Numbered from the stretch's first letter, positions 52,910 through 63,200 are shown. The stretch: 64,000 nucleotides of DNA from Victivallis lenta (GCF_009695545.1 NZ_VUNS01000006.1:124001-188000); one strand, 5' to 3'. Notes: generated by a model from the letters alone, not told the origin. Numbers and translations are program-made.

Positions 52910-53970
52910 TGGAACGGATTCAAGTCGGACTCGGCGACCGGGCCTACGAAATCGTGATCGGGCCGGGCGCGCGTGCGCTCGCCGCGGATTTGACCGGGCG
53001 GCGTAATTTTCTCGTGACCGATTCCCGCGTCGCGGAATTGTGGGGCAGCTGGGCGGCGAAGGAGATTCCGCAGGCCGGCAGCTTCGTGTTTCCGGCCGGG
53101 GAACGGCATAAGACGCCGGAGACGGTCGTCAGTATCTGCCGCCGTGCGGCGGAACTCCGTTTCGACCGGAAAGCGCGTTTTGTCGCACTGGGCGGCGGTG
53201 TGGTCGGCGATATGACCGGGTTTGCGGCGGCGATCTATATGCGCGGCGCCGGGTTCGTCCAGATTCCGACCACGCTGCTGGCCATGGTCGATTCGAGTGT
53301 CGGCGGAAAGACCGGCGTGGATATCCCGGAGGGTAAAAACCTGATCGGCGCGTTTCACCAGCCTGAGCAGGTATTGATCGACCCCGACTTTCTGGCCACG
53401 CTGCCGCCGGGGGAGCTTCGCTGCGGGCTGGCCGAGATTCTGAAGACCGGGGTGATTTTCGATGAAGCGTTGTTTGCGGAGCTTGAACGCGATCCGGACT
53501 CTCTGACTGTCGCGCCGGATTATGCGAGGTTCGTTCCGCTGATCCGCCGTTCGTGCGAGCTCAAGGCGCAGGTGGTGGCCGCCGATGAACGCGAGGCCGG
53601 AATCCGTGCGCTTCTGAACTACGGGCACACCTTCGGCCATGCGGTCGAGCTGCTGTCGGATTTTTCGATCGGGCACGGGGAGGGGGTTGCGGTCGGTATG
53701 TGCTGTGCCGGTGAGCTGGCCGCCCGGCTCGGACTCTGGACGAGGAAGGAGGCGGAACGGCAGAAGCGCGCCATTGCGGCGCTGGGGCTGCCGGTTGCGC
53801 TGCCGCGTCACTGCACGGTTCCGGCCATGCTGGAGGCGATGCGCCGCGACAAGAAGAACCGCGACGGCGCGATCGCGCTTGTGCTGCCGCGCCGGATCGG
53901 TGCGGCGGAAGTGAACCGTGACGTGGCCGATGCCGAGATCGGCGCGGCGCTGGAGGCCGTTCATGCTTGA
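52906..53970 (+). CDS. aroB: 3-Dehydroquinate synthase
   Basis: A 354-residue NAD-dependent enzyme of the shikimate pathway. GGGVVGDMTGFAAAIYMRGAGFVQIPTTLLAMVDSSVGGKTGVD, here split by position, covers the substrate and NAD site; LLNYGHTFGHAVE carries zinc ligands. It overlaps the preceding lipoprotein gene by four bases and dprA by eight. Confidence 0.96.
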   Translation: MMERIQVGLGDRAYEIVIGPGARALAADLTGRRNFLVTDSRVAELWGSWAAKEIPQAGSFVFPAGERHKTPETVVSICRRAAELRFDRKARFVALGGGVVGDMTGFAAAIYMRGAGFVQIPTTLLAMVDSSVGGKTGVDIPEGKNLIGAFHQPEQVLIDPDFLATLPPGELRCGLAEILKTGVIFDEALFAELERDPDSLTVAPDYARFVPLIRRSCELKAQVVAADEREAGIRALLNYGHTFGHAVELLSDFSIGHGEGVAVGMCCAGELAARLGLWTRKEAERQKRAIAALGLPVALPRHCTVPAMLEAMRRDKKNRDGAIALVLPRRIGAAEVNRDVADAEIGAALEAVHA

Positions 53971-55087
53971 CCGCGAAGCGACGATCGTCCTGAACATGAT
54001 TCCGGGGATCGGGCATGTCAGATATACGGCGCTGAAGGAGGCGTTCGGTTCGCCCGCCGCGGTGTTCGGGCGGACAGCCGAAGAGCTCGAGGCGGTCCCT
54101 GGTGTCGGGCCGCAGCTGGCGGAGAAGGTCGCCTCCTACGACTGGGAAGCCGGGCTGCGGGCCGAGCTTGATCTCTGCGACCGGGCCGGCGTCCGGATTC
54201 TCACGCTGTGGGACGAGGCTTACCCGCAGATTCTGCGCACTTTGTACGATCCGCCGCTCTGTCTTTATGTGCGCGGCAAGCTGCCGCCGTTCCCGAACAA
54301 TGCGGTCGCCGTGGTCGGCACGCGCCGGATGACGCAGTACGGCGCGCGCATGACCCGGATGATTACGGAGGAGGCGGTGGCGGCCGGTTACGCGGTCGTC
54401 TCCGGGCTGGCTTTCGGAGTGGATACCGTCGCACATTCGGCGGCGGTGGAGATGAACGGCGTGACGGTCGCGGTGCTCGGCGGCGGCCTGATGCGGATTC
54501 ATCCGCAGGAAAATGTGCCGCTGGCCCGCCGGATTGTCGAGACGGGCGGTGCGCTGGTCAGCGAATTCCCGATGATGTGTCCGGTAAGCCGGACCACCTT
54601 TCCGCGACGCAACCGGATCGTGGCCGGCATGTGCTGCGCGACGATCGTCACCGAAGCCGGCGTCGGGTCGGGTGCGCTGATCACCGCCCGCCAGGCGCTC
54701 GACAACTCCCGCGAGGTGTGCGCGGTTCCGGGGCACGCCGACAATATGCAGGCGAAGGGATGTCACGCGCTGATCAAGGAGGGAGCCGCGCTGGTCGAAT
54801 CGTTCAGCGATGTGCTCGACGTGCTCGGGGCCCGGGGCGGATACCTGCCCGGACTCGAGCCGGATGAGGTCTGCGAAGGAAAAGTCGCCTACGATCCGGG
54901 GTCGTCGAGCGATCTTTCCGCCGACGAGCGGAAAATCCTGAAGCTGCTCGGCGGGAGCGAGATGGCGCTGGAGGAGCTGGCCGGAGCGGCCGGATTTGAA
55001 ACCGGCCGGCTGCTCGGCGTCCTGATGAGCCTCGAAATGAAGATGCTCGTCGAGCACGGCGCAAATCAGGTGTACCGCCTGATTTGA
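53963..55087 (+). CDS. dprA: DNA-processing protein DprA
   Basis: A 374-residue DprA/Smf protein that loads RecA on incoming single-stranded DNA in transformation. An N-terminal helix-hairpin-helix-like region (IPGIGHVRYTALKEAF, VPGVGPQLAEKV) precedes the Rossmann-like core (VAVVGTRRMTQYGARMT, SGLAFGVDTVAHSAA, FPRRNRIVAGMC, GSGALITARQALD). A C-terminal winged-helix part follows. ATG 53963 overlaps aroB by eight bases. Confidence 0.94.
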   Translation: MLDREATIVLNMIPGIGHVRYTALKEAFGSPAAVFGRTAEELEAVPGVGPQLAEKVASYDWEAGLRAELDLCDRAGVRILTLWDEAYPQILRTLYDPPLCLYVRGKLPPFPNNAVAVVGTRRMTQYGARMTRMITEEAVAAGYAVVSGLAFGVDTVAHSAAVEMNGVTVAVLGGGLMRIHPQENVPLARRIVETGGALVSEFPMMCPVSRTTFPRRNRIVAGMCCATIVTEAGVGSGALITARQALDNSREVCAVPGHADNMQAKGCHALIKEGAALVESFSDVLDVLGARGGYLPGLEPDEVCEGKVAYDPGSSSDLSADERKILKLLGGSEMALEELAGAAGFETGRLLGVLMSLEMKMLVEHGANQVYRLI

Positions 55088-55120
55088 GCGTAAAATTTGT
55101 AAAAAAAACACAAACCGCAC

Positions 55121-55149
55121 TTGCAAATGCGGCGACCCGGAAATATATT
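55121..55149 (+). promoter_or_regulatory. Promoter of the tRNA-Val pair
   Basis: TTGCAA, 17 bases, TATATT, about 22 bases before the first tRNA. The -35 element lies inside CCGCA-N8-TGCGG, an imperfect dyad. Confidence 0.55.
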
Positions 55150-55170
55150 AAGAAATACTGAATCCTGAAA

Positions 55171-55247
55171 GGGCGTATAGCTCAGTTGGTTAGAGCGCCA
55201 CGTTGACATCGTGGAGGTCACAGATTCGAGTTCTGTTACGCCCACCA
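55171..55247 (+). tRNA. tRNA-Val (GAC), copy 1
   Basis: A 77-base cloverleaf with GGGCGTA acceptor stem paired to TACGCCC, D-arm AGCTCAGTTGGTTAGAGC, anticodon arm CCACG-TTGACAT-CGTGG giving anticodon GAC, and encoded CCA. Confidence 0.95.
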
Positions 55248-55283
55248 TTTTTTAATGGTCCGGGAACGGCAAAATCTTTATCA

Positions 55284-55360
55284 GGGCGTATAGCTCAGTT
55301 GGTTAGAGCGCCACGTTGACATCGTGGAGGTCACAGATTCGAGTTCTGTTACGCCCACCA
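55284..55360 (+). tRNA. tRNA-Val (GAC), copy 2
   Basis: Identical over all 77 bases to copy 1, 36 bases downstream, with encoded CCA. Both are probably read from the one promoter upstream of copy 1. Confidence 0.95.
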
Positions 55361-55393
55361 TCCTTCGCTAAAGCTACGGATGGCGAGCCATCC

Positions 55394-55514
55394 TTTCCTG
55401 CGAGCAAGGCGAGTGAAAAGGATGAGCGCAGACAGGAGTACCCGCAGGGGAAGGATGTCCTCCATAGCGCACAGCGCGTCGGAGGACCGGCAAACCATTC
55501 TTTCCTGCGAGCAA
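55394..55514 (+). repeat. 14-base direct repeat after the tRNA genes
   Basis: TTTCCTGCGAGCAA occurs at 55394-55407 and 55501-55514. The first copy lies within CATCCTTT...AAAAGGATG, a small inverted repeat. The stretch between the second tRNA and the GIY-YIG remnant holds no gene that I can support. Confidence 0.5.
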
Positions 55515-55525
55515 AGATAGTCACC

Positions 55526-55832
55526 ATGTTTTACACTTACATGCTTCGCTCTCTATCCCATCCCGCTGAACGCTGCATCGGAAGTACCGGAGATTTAAAA
55601 TCACGATTGATTAAGCATTACATAAGGTGATGTTCCATATACTTCTGAATTCACGCCGTGGAAAGTGGAAGCGTATTTGCTTTTGAAACCAGAGAGAAAG
55701 CCGCGGCATTTGAAGATGATCTCAAATCCGGCAGCGGTCATGTTTTCGCAAAGCGTCACTTTTCGTTCGAGTCGTTGATAGATTCCTTACAAAACTCGAA
55801 CCGATTTTGTGGAAGTTCGAGATCTTTGTTAT
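55526..55832 (+). pseudogene. GIY-YIG nuclease-like gene with frameshifts
   Basis: The start MFYTYMLRSLSHPAERCIGSTGDLKSRL is a GIY-YIG (UPF0213-like) N terminus, stopping at 55630. The match continues in other frames: DVPYTSEFTPWKVEAY, then FETREKAAAFEDDLKSGSGHVF. At least two frame changes break it. Such small nuclease-like genes often sit beside tRNA genes. Sequencing error is the alternative. Confidence 0.7.
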
Positions 55833-56069
55833 GAGTATGTTTATATCGGGTCACCATTTTTCCCCTGATCCGAATTTATTCCGGGAGCGGTTTTTTCGGC
55901 GTTTTTCTCTGCATGTGGCCGTTTCATCTCTTTCCTGCCGTAATTCCAATTGATTTTATTTGAAATTGATATGCTTCCATTTATATGCGTATCGATATTT
56001 TTTGAATTTGTAATCTATTGTTTCCCAATTGAATACGGAAGTATTTGTTCCGTTTTCGGAAATCTGTGT
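55833..56069. other. Gene-free AT-rich stretch before the GntR regulator
   Basis: No gene is supported here. Base composition is far more AT-rich than elsewhere in the window, and CAATTGA-like motifs recur (near 55948, 56030 and again at 56108-56124), which could be spaced regulator sites for the GntR/LacI-type gene that follows. Confidence 0.4.
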
Positions 56070-56124
56070 TTGACAATGAATTCAATTTCTGCCATAATAT
56101 TTGCAGAGCAATTGAATGAATTGC
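56070..56124 (+). promoter_or_regulatory. Promoter and dyad of the GntR/LacI-type gene
   Basis: TTGACA, 17 bases, CATAAT (56070-56098), followed by GCAATT-gaatg-AATTGC (56108-56124), a 6-5-6 inverted repeat over the expected transcription start. This is where an autorepressor would bind. Confidence 0.55.
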
Positions 56125-56140
56125 ATATCACAGAGGTAAT

Positions 56141-57256
56141 ATGATTCAGCCAACGATGAAAAATCCGCTCAAGCACCGGCAGGTTTTCGACTACCTGTGC
56201 GAAGCGATCGAAGCCGGAATATTCGTTCCGGGCAGGCGGCTGCCATCCGAACGGATGCTGGCGGAAGAGCTCGAGGTGAATGTCGCGACCGTCCGCCGCG
56301 CGTTTCGTGACCTGATCGCGGGCGGCGTGGTCGAAAAACGGGTGGGGGACGGCACTTACATCTGCGTCCGGCCGAAGGGGCCGCGCGAAAACATCATCAA
56401 TTTCATCCTGTCGAACTACGAGGGCGACGTGCAGCGCGAGCTGGTCAAGCTTGCCGTGGAAGAGGGGAAGCGCCTCGGCGTCGGCTGCCGAATCAGCTAT
56501 GCCGGCAGCGCGGACCTCGTCATGCAGATCCGCACCTTCCTGCGGTTCCGCCAGCCGACCGTCATTCTCGGGGACAGCTCGATCGGCGAAGAGGCGATCC
56601 GCGAGATCGGCCGCGCTCCCGGGCTCTTCGTCGTCATTGCGAACCGGCTCGACCATCTCGGCATCCCGTCGGTCATCGGCAACGACTATGCCGGAATCAA
56701 CATTCTCGTGCACCGTCTGCGGGAGCTCGGTCACCGCAGCATCGCGCTGCTGCACAACAACTCGGGACATCCGATCGAGAATACGCAGATTGCGGTCTGG
56801 AAGTCCTGCTGCCCGGAGGCGGCCCGGCCGGAGCTTGAGTTCCGGGCGAACGTCCCCTCCGGCGAACATCCGGCCGAATATGCGTATGAGAAGGTTCTCC
56901 GTTCCCTGCCCGGGAGCGGGGCGACCGCACTCATCGCGCTGAACGACGAACTTGCGGTCGGCGCCCTGTCGGCGGCGGCGGAGCTCGGGCGTCCGGTTCC
57001 CGCCTCGCTTTCGGTCGTTTCGATCGGGGATTCGGTGCTCGGGCGTTTCGCAACACCGCCGCTGACGGAGCTGAATCCGAATCTGCCGGAGCATCTGCGC
57101 CAGGCCTTCAGCCTGCTCCGCCGCAACCAGGAACTCAGCTACAAGCTCGAACTCCTGCGCATCGTGGAGCCGGAGCTGGTCGAACGCCGCAGCACGGCCC
57201 CATGCGTTGCCGCGGAACGGATGGAACGGATCACAGACACTCCCCTGCAATCATAA
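56141..57256 (+). CDS. GntR-family regulator with LacI-type sensor domain
   Basis: A 371-residue DNA-binding protein. The GntR winged helix is at about residues 10-75 ([32 protein letters not shown]). The rest is a periplasmic-binding-protein-like sensor as in LacI/AraR regulators ([31 protein letters not shown]). Such hybrids sense sugars. It lies before a prepilin-like and a glycoside-hydrolase gene and probably controls them. Confidence 0.88.
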   Translation: MIQPTMKNPLKHRQVFDYLCEAIEAGIFVPGRRLPSERMLAEELEVNVATVRRAFRDLIAGGVVEKRVGDGTYICVRPKGPRENIINFILSNYEGDVQRELVKLAVEEGKRLGVGCRISYAGSADLVMQIRTFLRFRQPTVILGDSSIGEEAIREIGRAPGLFVVIANRLDHLGIPSVIGNDYAGINILVHRLRELGHRSIALLHNNSGHPIENTQIAVWKSCCPEAARPELEFRANVPSGEHPAEYAYEKVLRSLPGSGATALIALNDELAVGALSAAAELGRPVPASLSVVSIGDSVLGRFATPPLTELNPNLPEHLRQAFSLLRRNQELSYKLELLRIVEPELVERRSTAPCVAAERMERITDTPLQS

Positions 57257-57272
57257 TAGAAAGGTTATCCGG

Positions 57273-57932
<660 letters not shown>

Positions 57933-57948
57933 ATTGGAGAAAACTGCG

Positions 57949-60156
57949 ATGCTGAAACTTGGAAATTATCTGTTGTGCGGCTGGCTGCTCGCCGCCTGGT
58001 GCGGATCGGCCGCGGCCGGGGTGCAGGCGGTTCCGGACCGGGATTCTTCGGTTTATGCGCCGGGGGAGGCGGTCCGTTTCGCGTTCCGTCCGGACGGGGC
58101 GGAGCGAATTGTCTGCCGCGTTCTGGACTTCGACCGCAAAACGGTCCGCGAGGCGGCTCTGAAGGCCGGGGAAGAGCTGCGGCTCGACACGCTGGAGAAC
58201 GGTTATTACGACCTTGAATTCGAAGCGTTCGACGCGGCCGGGAAGCGGACCGGGCGCGGCAGTTGGCCGTTCGCGGTGATTCCGGAGGTCGATCGTTCGA
58301 AGCTGGACTGGACGCGGAACCAGTTCGGCGCCATGGTCATGCCGCACACTGCATATCCGCTGGCGGACCGGAAGCGCGACGCGGAGATGATGAGCCGGAT
58401 CGGCATCCGTTTCGTCCGGACGCAGCGTCTGTCGTGGATTCAGATCCAGCCGGACGAAAACCGCCCGCCGGACTGGACGATGTCGGACCGCGAAACGGAA
58501 ATCTACCTTGACAACCATCTCGCCATTGTTGCGAACACCGGCTGGCCGCTCCAGCTCTGGGCGTCGTCCGGACGCGGCAGCGGCATGCGCAATCCGGACA
58601 AGATGTTTCCGGCCAGGGACCGGATGGAACAGCTGAAAAGCTTTTACACCGAACTGGCAAAGCGCTATCGCGGCAGGATCGCTTACTGGGAGGTCGGCAA
58701 CGAAGTTGACGCGGCGCTCTTCTGGCTCGGCCGCCCGGAGAATGCCGCCGCCGGGAATAAAGACGCGATCCTGAAGGACTTCTGCGATTACTACACAGTC
58801 GTGGCCCGTGCGATCCGGGCCGGCGATCCGGAGGCGAAAATCGGCCCGAATACGACCGGCGCCGCGCCGGACGGACACACCTACCGCGACTGGCTGCGCA
58901 AATTCCTGTCGGACCCGGAAGCGAACCGCGAAATGGATTTTTTTTCGAGTCATTACCGCTGCGACATTCCGGCGATCCGCAATGTTTTCGCCGAGAAGGG
59001 AAAGGCGCCGGAGACCGACGCCATCGTCACCGAGATCGGCGGCATGGCGCACGTGGTCGGCCGCACGATTCCGACCTGGCGGGAGAAGAAGAGCAATATC
59101 CGCGTGACCTACATCCAGTGCGGCGCGGCATGGATCGAGGGCGGCAAGGCGCTCTGCAAATTCCTGCTGCGCGACATCCCGAATATTCCGCCGCAGGCGT
59201 GGATTGCCGGGATGCTTGAGAAGGATTTCAAACTCCGCCCCGAGTATGTCGCTTATGCGACGCTGATCCGTGAGTTCGGCAACGCGGTTCCGGCCGGCGA
59301 GCTGAATGTCGTGCGCCGTTCCGGCTCCGGCTGGCTGCAGTGCTTTTCGGGCGACACAGGGGCGGGGAAGGTGAATTTGCTGATTCTGAACGATGCGGGC
59401 CGGGCGCGGATCACGCTCGATACGTCGGAGGAGACGCTGCTGCTGGTCGACCCGATGGGGCGTGAGCGCCGGCTCGCGGCGGCGGACGGGAAAGTGTCGT
59501 TCGAGATGACGAGTGATGTTCCGCTCTTCCTGCGCGGCCGCATCACGCCCGATCCGGGCCCGGTCGAATATCCGAAGCCTGTCGTCGCAAAGGTGTACAG
59601 GCCGGAGGTCAACGGCGGATTCGAGAAAAAAGCGGAGCTGAACCGGATTCCGGGCTGGCGGGTCATCACCGACGAGGTCGGCGGCAGGGGCGGCCGTGCC
59701 GTGAATTTCCGCGTCGAAACCGACCGTGACGTGAAGTTCTCGGGGAAACAGTCGCTCCGCATGCATGCGGAGCGCAAGAGCGGCTGGTACGGCGTGATGT
59801 GCGTCCTGCCGGCGGAGGCGCTCCCGAAGCCGGGACCCGGCGAATACCTCGAGCTTGCGGTCCGCTACCGGCTCAGGGCGGAGAAGGTCGCGGGGACCGG
59901 AACCGCGGTGACCTTTTCGTTGCGGGAGAAGAACCTGCGCCGGGTCAGCTGGAGCGATTCGGCCTTCGAGTGGGGCTCGTTCGACTGGGAAATGCGCGGG
60001 AAACGGGCCCGTTACGACCGTCTCCCGGAAAACTTCGGTTCGCTGACGGTCGAATTTTATCTCGGCCAGGCGACCGGAACGGTCTGGATCGACGACGTCG
60101 AGATCACGGCGACCCTCTACCGGCAGCCCGGAGCCGATGCGCGCGGGATCAACTGA
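57949..60156 (+). CDS. Secreted clan GH-A glycoside hydrolase (GH39/GH5-like)
   Basis: A 735-residue protein with a signal peptide (cleavage near SAAA-GV), an N-terminal beta domain, a TIM barrel (about 120-420) and C-terminal beta domains. YWEVGNEVD has the acid/base Glu at the end of strand 4, and ETDAIVTEIGG offers the nucleophile candidate near strand 7. IGIRFVRTQRLSWIQIQP is the strand-2 region. The family is uncertain (GH39-like by layout). It ends the GntR-prepilin-GH unit. Confidence 0.78.
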   Translation: MLKLGNYLLCGWLLAAWCGSAAAGVQAVPDRDSSVYAPGEAVRFAFRPDGAERIVCRVLDFDRKTVREAALKAGEELRLDTLENGYYDLEFEAFDAAGKRTGRGSWPFAVIPEVDRSKLDWTRNQFGAMVMPHTAYPLADRKRDAEMMSRIGIRFVRTQRLSWIQIQPDENRPPDWTMSDRETEIYLDNHLAIVANTGWPLQLWASSGRGSGMRNPDKMFPARDRMEQLKSFYTELAKRYRGRIAYWEVGNEVDAALFWLGRPENAAAGNKDAILKDFCDYYTVVARAIRAGDPEAKIGPNTTGAAPDGHTYRDWLRKFLSDPEANREMDFFSSHYRCDIPAIRNVFAEKGKAPETDAIVTEIGGMAHVVGRTIPTWREKKSNIRVTYIQCGAAWIEGGKALCKFLLRDIPNIPPQAWIAGMLEKDFKLRPEYVAYATLIREFGNAVPAGELNVVRRSGSGWLQCFSGDTGAGKVNLLILNDAGRARITLDTSEETLLLVDPMGRERRLAAADGKVSFEMTSDVPLFLRGRITPDPGPVEYPKPVVAKVYRPEVNGGFEKKAELNRIPGWRVITDEVGGRGGRAVNFRVETDRDVKFSGKQSLRMHAERKSGWYGVMCVLPAEALPKPGPGEYLELAVRYRLRAEKVAGTGTAVTFSLREKNLRRVSWSDSAFEWGSFDWEMRGKRARYDRLPENFGSLTVEFYLGQATGTVWIDDVEITATLYRQPGADARGIN

Positions 60157-60216
60157 CCTCCCGCAGCCGGGGCGGCGGCGCTTGCCCCGGCATATCTCCG
60201 GAAAACCGGTTCGGAC

Positions 60217-60268
60217 AGCGTATCTTTAATAAAATTGAATTATTTTTTAATTTTATTAAAGATACGCT
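60217..60268. repeat. Perfect 20-base inverted repeat
   Basis: AGCGTATCTTTAATAAAATT at 60217-60236 and its exact complement at 60249-60268 around a 12-base AT loop (three further weak pairs possible). It lies between the glycoside-hydrolase stop and the DUF2089 gene, and its right end meets the -35 element of the next promoter. It could be a terminator for the upstream gene, an operator for the downstream one, or both. Confidence 0.8.
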
Positions 60269-60296
60269 TGCTTTTATTGATGGGATCCGGTATAAT
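60268..60296 (+). promoter_or_regulatory. Promoter of the DUF2089 operon
   Basis: TTGCTT, 17 bases, TATAAT, 32 bases before the ATG at 60329. The -35 starts at the last base of the 20-base inverted repeat. Confidence 0.65.
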
Positions 60297-60328
60297 ATCG
60301 GCTGTGAAACCATAAACGGGAGCATCCG

Positions 60329-60694
60329 ATGGCAAAAGATCATTTTTCCTGTTTCTGCCAGAATTGCGGCGGGGAGCTCGGCATCGAAAAGCTGGTCTGC
60401 CGGAACTGCGATCTGGCGATCGAGGGGCGGATCGAACTTCCCCGGCTGGCGCGGCTGACGGCGGAGGACCGTGAATTCATCGAGCTCTTCGTGCTCTCCG
60501 CCGGGTCGCTGAAGGAGGTCGGCAAGGTGCTGAAGCTCTCGTACCCGACCGTGCGCGCCCGGCTCGACCGGGTGATCGCGAATCTTCAGGAGCTGGATCG
60601 GAGCCGGCAGGCGGTCCGGCTGGAGATCATCAGGAGACTGGAACGCGGCGAGCTCACAGCGGAGCAGGCGGCGAACGAACTGGCCCGGAATTGA
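60329..60694 (+). CDS. DUF2089 zinc-ribbon/HTH regulator
   Basis: A 121-residue protein. A zinc ribbon (CQNCGGELGIEKLVCRNC) precedes a sigma-like helix-turn-helix (EFIELFVLSAGSLKEVGKVLKLSYPTVRARLDRVI) and a short C-terminal helix unit (IRRLERGELTAEQAANELA), like a SHOCT-type segment. This is the DUF2089 layout; the family is associated with membrane-protein neighbours. It probably regulates its own operon. It is followed after 13 bases by the large membrane protein. Confidence 0.85.
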   Translation: MAKDHFSCFCQNCGGELGIEKLVCRNCDLAIEGRIELPRLARLTAEDREFIELFVLSAGSLKEVGKVLKLSYPTVRARLDRVIANLQELDRSRQAVRLEIIRRLERGELTAEQAANELARN

Positions 60695-60707
60695 AGGAGG
60701 AACCGTT

Positions 60708-63200
60708 ATGCTCGAAGAGTTGAATCATGTGCTGATGCTGTGGGAGATTCTGTCGTTTTACCTGCCGGCCGTGGCGGCGGGCGTGATCGTCGTCGTCACG
60801 CTTCTGCTGGTCTGTCGAGACCGCCGGCGGCGGAGCCTCGCCCTCGAAGCGCCGCCGGAATCCCGGCGGATCGCGGCGCTGGCCGAATCGGGCCTTGTCA
60901 GCCCGGAGGAGGCGCGGCGGCTGCTGGCGGAGTGCAACGCCCTGCCGGAGGTCCGGGAGACCGCGCCTGTTCCGGATCTGCCGCTCCGGCTCGTATCGGC
61001 GTTCGGGCGCATTTTCGGCGTCATGAAACTCGTTTTGTATCTCGGCCGGATCGGGGCGCTCGGCATTCTCCGGCTGATGGCGCAGTCGTCGAACTATGTC
61101 CGGGGCATCGACGCTGAGCTTGAGGACGGCCGGCTCTTTTTTGCGCTTTCGGCATTTCTCGTGCTGGTCTCGGTGCTGGAGCTGGCGGCGTCGGTCCGGC
61201 TCCTGCGCGGCAGCCTGGCGGCCCGCAACTTGCTTGTTTTCTGCTGGATCGCGGATTTCGCACTGCTGATGACGGCTTATGCCGGGTACGATTCTCTGTA
61301 CTATGCGCTCCCGGCGGCGGCCTGCGGGATCTATTCGCTTCATGTGCTGGTGTTCCGCCGCGATGCGGTCCGGCGCATTGCCGCGCGGGGACCGGAACCG
61401 GGCCGGGGGGCGAAGTCGGCGGTGGCCGGAATTGCCGCCGCCGCACTGCTGTTCGGCATTTTCGGGCTGCCGCTCCTGAATCCGGGGCTGGAGGGTATGA
61501 AGCCGGTCATGTCGCTCGTCTCCACCGGCATCGGCGGCCCGGCGCAGATCCGCTGTCAGAAAATCCTGCTGATCGCGGGAACTCCGGATGCGGAGACGGC
61601 GGAATTCTGCAGCCTGCTTGCTCCGCTTCTCACGGCGGACGCGGGGATTCCGTGTGAAATCCGCCGCTTCGATGGGCCGGTTCCGCTCGACGATCATCTG
61701 CGCGAGCTGCCGTTCATGGTTTCGCGCGTGAAGTGCCTCCCCGGGCTGGGCGGCGGCTGGAGCGGGGTCAGCCTGATTTCTCCGGGCCGTGGCGCAAACG
61801 TCACGGAGACGCTCGGGAAGCTGCTTGCCCGCGTCAGACAGCCCATCGCCTTCCGGGTCGAGCTTCTGGACGGGCGCACTTCGGCCGGACTGAACTTCCA
61901 CGGGCTTGCGGTCGAAGAGGGGTGTCTGAGTTTCGACGGAACCTTTGTGGCCGCTTCCGGTCCGGGGGCGCGGAATCTCTCGCTGCGGAATGCGGCGCCG
62001 CGTGCGGCCCGGGCGATGCGGATTCTGTGGGAGGCGCAGCGCGAAAAGCCGACGGTCCGGCTTCCTGCCGCCGCGCTCCCGGAGCCGCTCCCTTTCGAGC
62101 CGGAGTCGCTGCCGGAGGATTTCCGCCTCTGCTACCGGGGGCGGTCGATCCATTACGGCCTCTTCGCGGTCTACCGCTTTCCGGCCGGGGAACCGGGGCG
62201 GGATGAGGAGAGGGTCACCGCGTTCCTCCGGCCGCTCGGCTTCGAGAAGGAGCCGCACTCCTGGTATGACGGCACGCTGCAGTATCGCCGGAAGGACGGC
62301 TCGGCTGTCCTGCTTTCTCTGCGGCATCCGGTTCGCTTCCGCGAGCTCGGCACGGTGGCGGAGTTCAATCAGATGACCGTCATGCTCAGGGCGCCGCGGA
62401 CGGAGTGGAACGCGGCGGAGAGCGCCGCTTTCCGCGCCCGGCTTCTCGCGGACGACCCGCGTTCGTTCGCCAATGCGAACGGGCTGCGGCTGCTGGAGGG
62501 GGATGAGCTTGTCGCCGCGTTCGACCGGGCCGTCGGGCCGGAGCTGTCGCTCGAAGAGAAGCTGTTGATATTCGACAGCGTCGGGGAGGCGGAGCCGCAG
62601 AAGACGCTTGCCGGGCGCGGCGACGCGCTCTATGCGGAGATTCTCGACGGACTTGCGGCGGAATTCAATACGGAGCGGTTCATCTGCGACCTTGACAGGC
62701 TGCTCGACATCGTTCGCGGACAGCCGGAGCGGCGGGAGGCGCTGGAGCGGCGTTTTCCCGGCGTCTTTCACCGGGTCGCGCTGCCGGAGAAGCCCGACGC
62801 CGGCGGCGCCCGTTCGTCCGAACTCGTCATTGAACCCGGGCGGCTCGCACCGGTCCACGTCATCCTCGAGACAGAGGTTCCGGGCGGAGGACCCGCGCTG
62901 GAATTCGCGTTCAGCCTCGTGCGGCAGTCGAACGGCAGGTATGCGCTGAGAGCCGGATCGGTTTGTCGGAACGGAATCACGTCCGGAAAGCTTGCCGAAG
63001 AACATTACTGGACTTTGAAACGGGAGTCGGCGGCAGGCGAAGGCCGATGGATGACCGGCAGCTCCGGCTGCGGGCTCCGCCGGGCCTCCGGCGGAATGCG
63101 GGAACCGGGAACGCTCTTCTGCGGCATGACGGTCGATCCCGGTCCGGACCGGTTCCGGTTTCATATCGTTTATACCGACAAGGCGGAGGAGGAAGAATGA
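60708..63200 (+). CDS. Large membrane protein, tandem paralogue 1
   Basis: An 830-residue protein with a first helix at about residues 14-34, a cytoplasmic SHOCT-like segment (ALAESGLVSPEEARRLLAECNALP), four or five more helices to about 265, and a roughly 560-residue outer domain that I cannot identify. The outer part is charged and Arg-rich without repeats. It is the first of two paralogues next to the DUF2089 gene. Confidence 0.7.
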   Translation: MLEELNHVLMLWEILSFYLPAVAAGVIVVVTLLLVCRDRRRRSLALEAPPESRRIAALAESGLVSPEEARRLLAECNALPEVRETAPVPDLPLRLVSAFGRIFGVMKLVLYLGRIGALGILRLMAQSSNYVRGIDAELEDGRLFFALSAFLVLVSVLELAASVRLLRGSLAARNLLVFCWIADFALLMTAYAGYDSLYYALPAAACGIYSLHVLVFRRDAVRRIAARGPEPGRGAKSAVAGIAAAALLFGIFGLPLLNPGLEGMKPVMSLVSTGIGGPAQIRCQKILLIAGTPDAETAEFCSLLAPLLTADAGIPCEIRRFDGPVPLDDHLRELPFMVSRVKCLPGLGGGWSGVSLISPGRGANVTETLGKLLARVRQPIAFRVELLDGRTSAGLNFHGLAVEEGCLSFDGTFVAASGPGARNLSLRNAAPRAARAMRILWEAQREKPTVRLPAAALPEPLPFEPESLPEDFRLCYRGRSIHYGLFAVYRFPAGEPGRDEERVTAFLRPLGFEKEPHSWYDGTLQYRRKDGSAVLLSLRHPVRFRELGTVAEFNQMTVMLRAPRTEWNAAESAAFRARLLADDPRSFANANGLRLLEGDELVAAFDRAVGPELSLEEKLLIFDSVGEAEPQKTLAGRGDALYAEILDGLAAEFNTERFICDLDRLLDIVRGQPERREALERRFPGVFHRVALPEKPDAGGARSSELVIEPGRLAPVHVILETEVPGGGPALEFAFSLVRQSNGRYALRAGSVCRNGITSGKLAEEHYWTLKRESAAGEGRWMTGSSGCGLRRASGGMREPGTLFCGMTVDPGPDRFRFHIVYTDKAEEEE

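Noticed and set aside
55303-55527. Protein-like minus-strand frame across the second tRNA
   Set aside because: It reads through a tRNA gene and repeats, a common false annotation.
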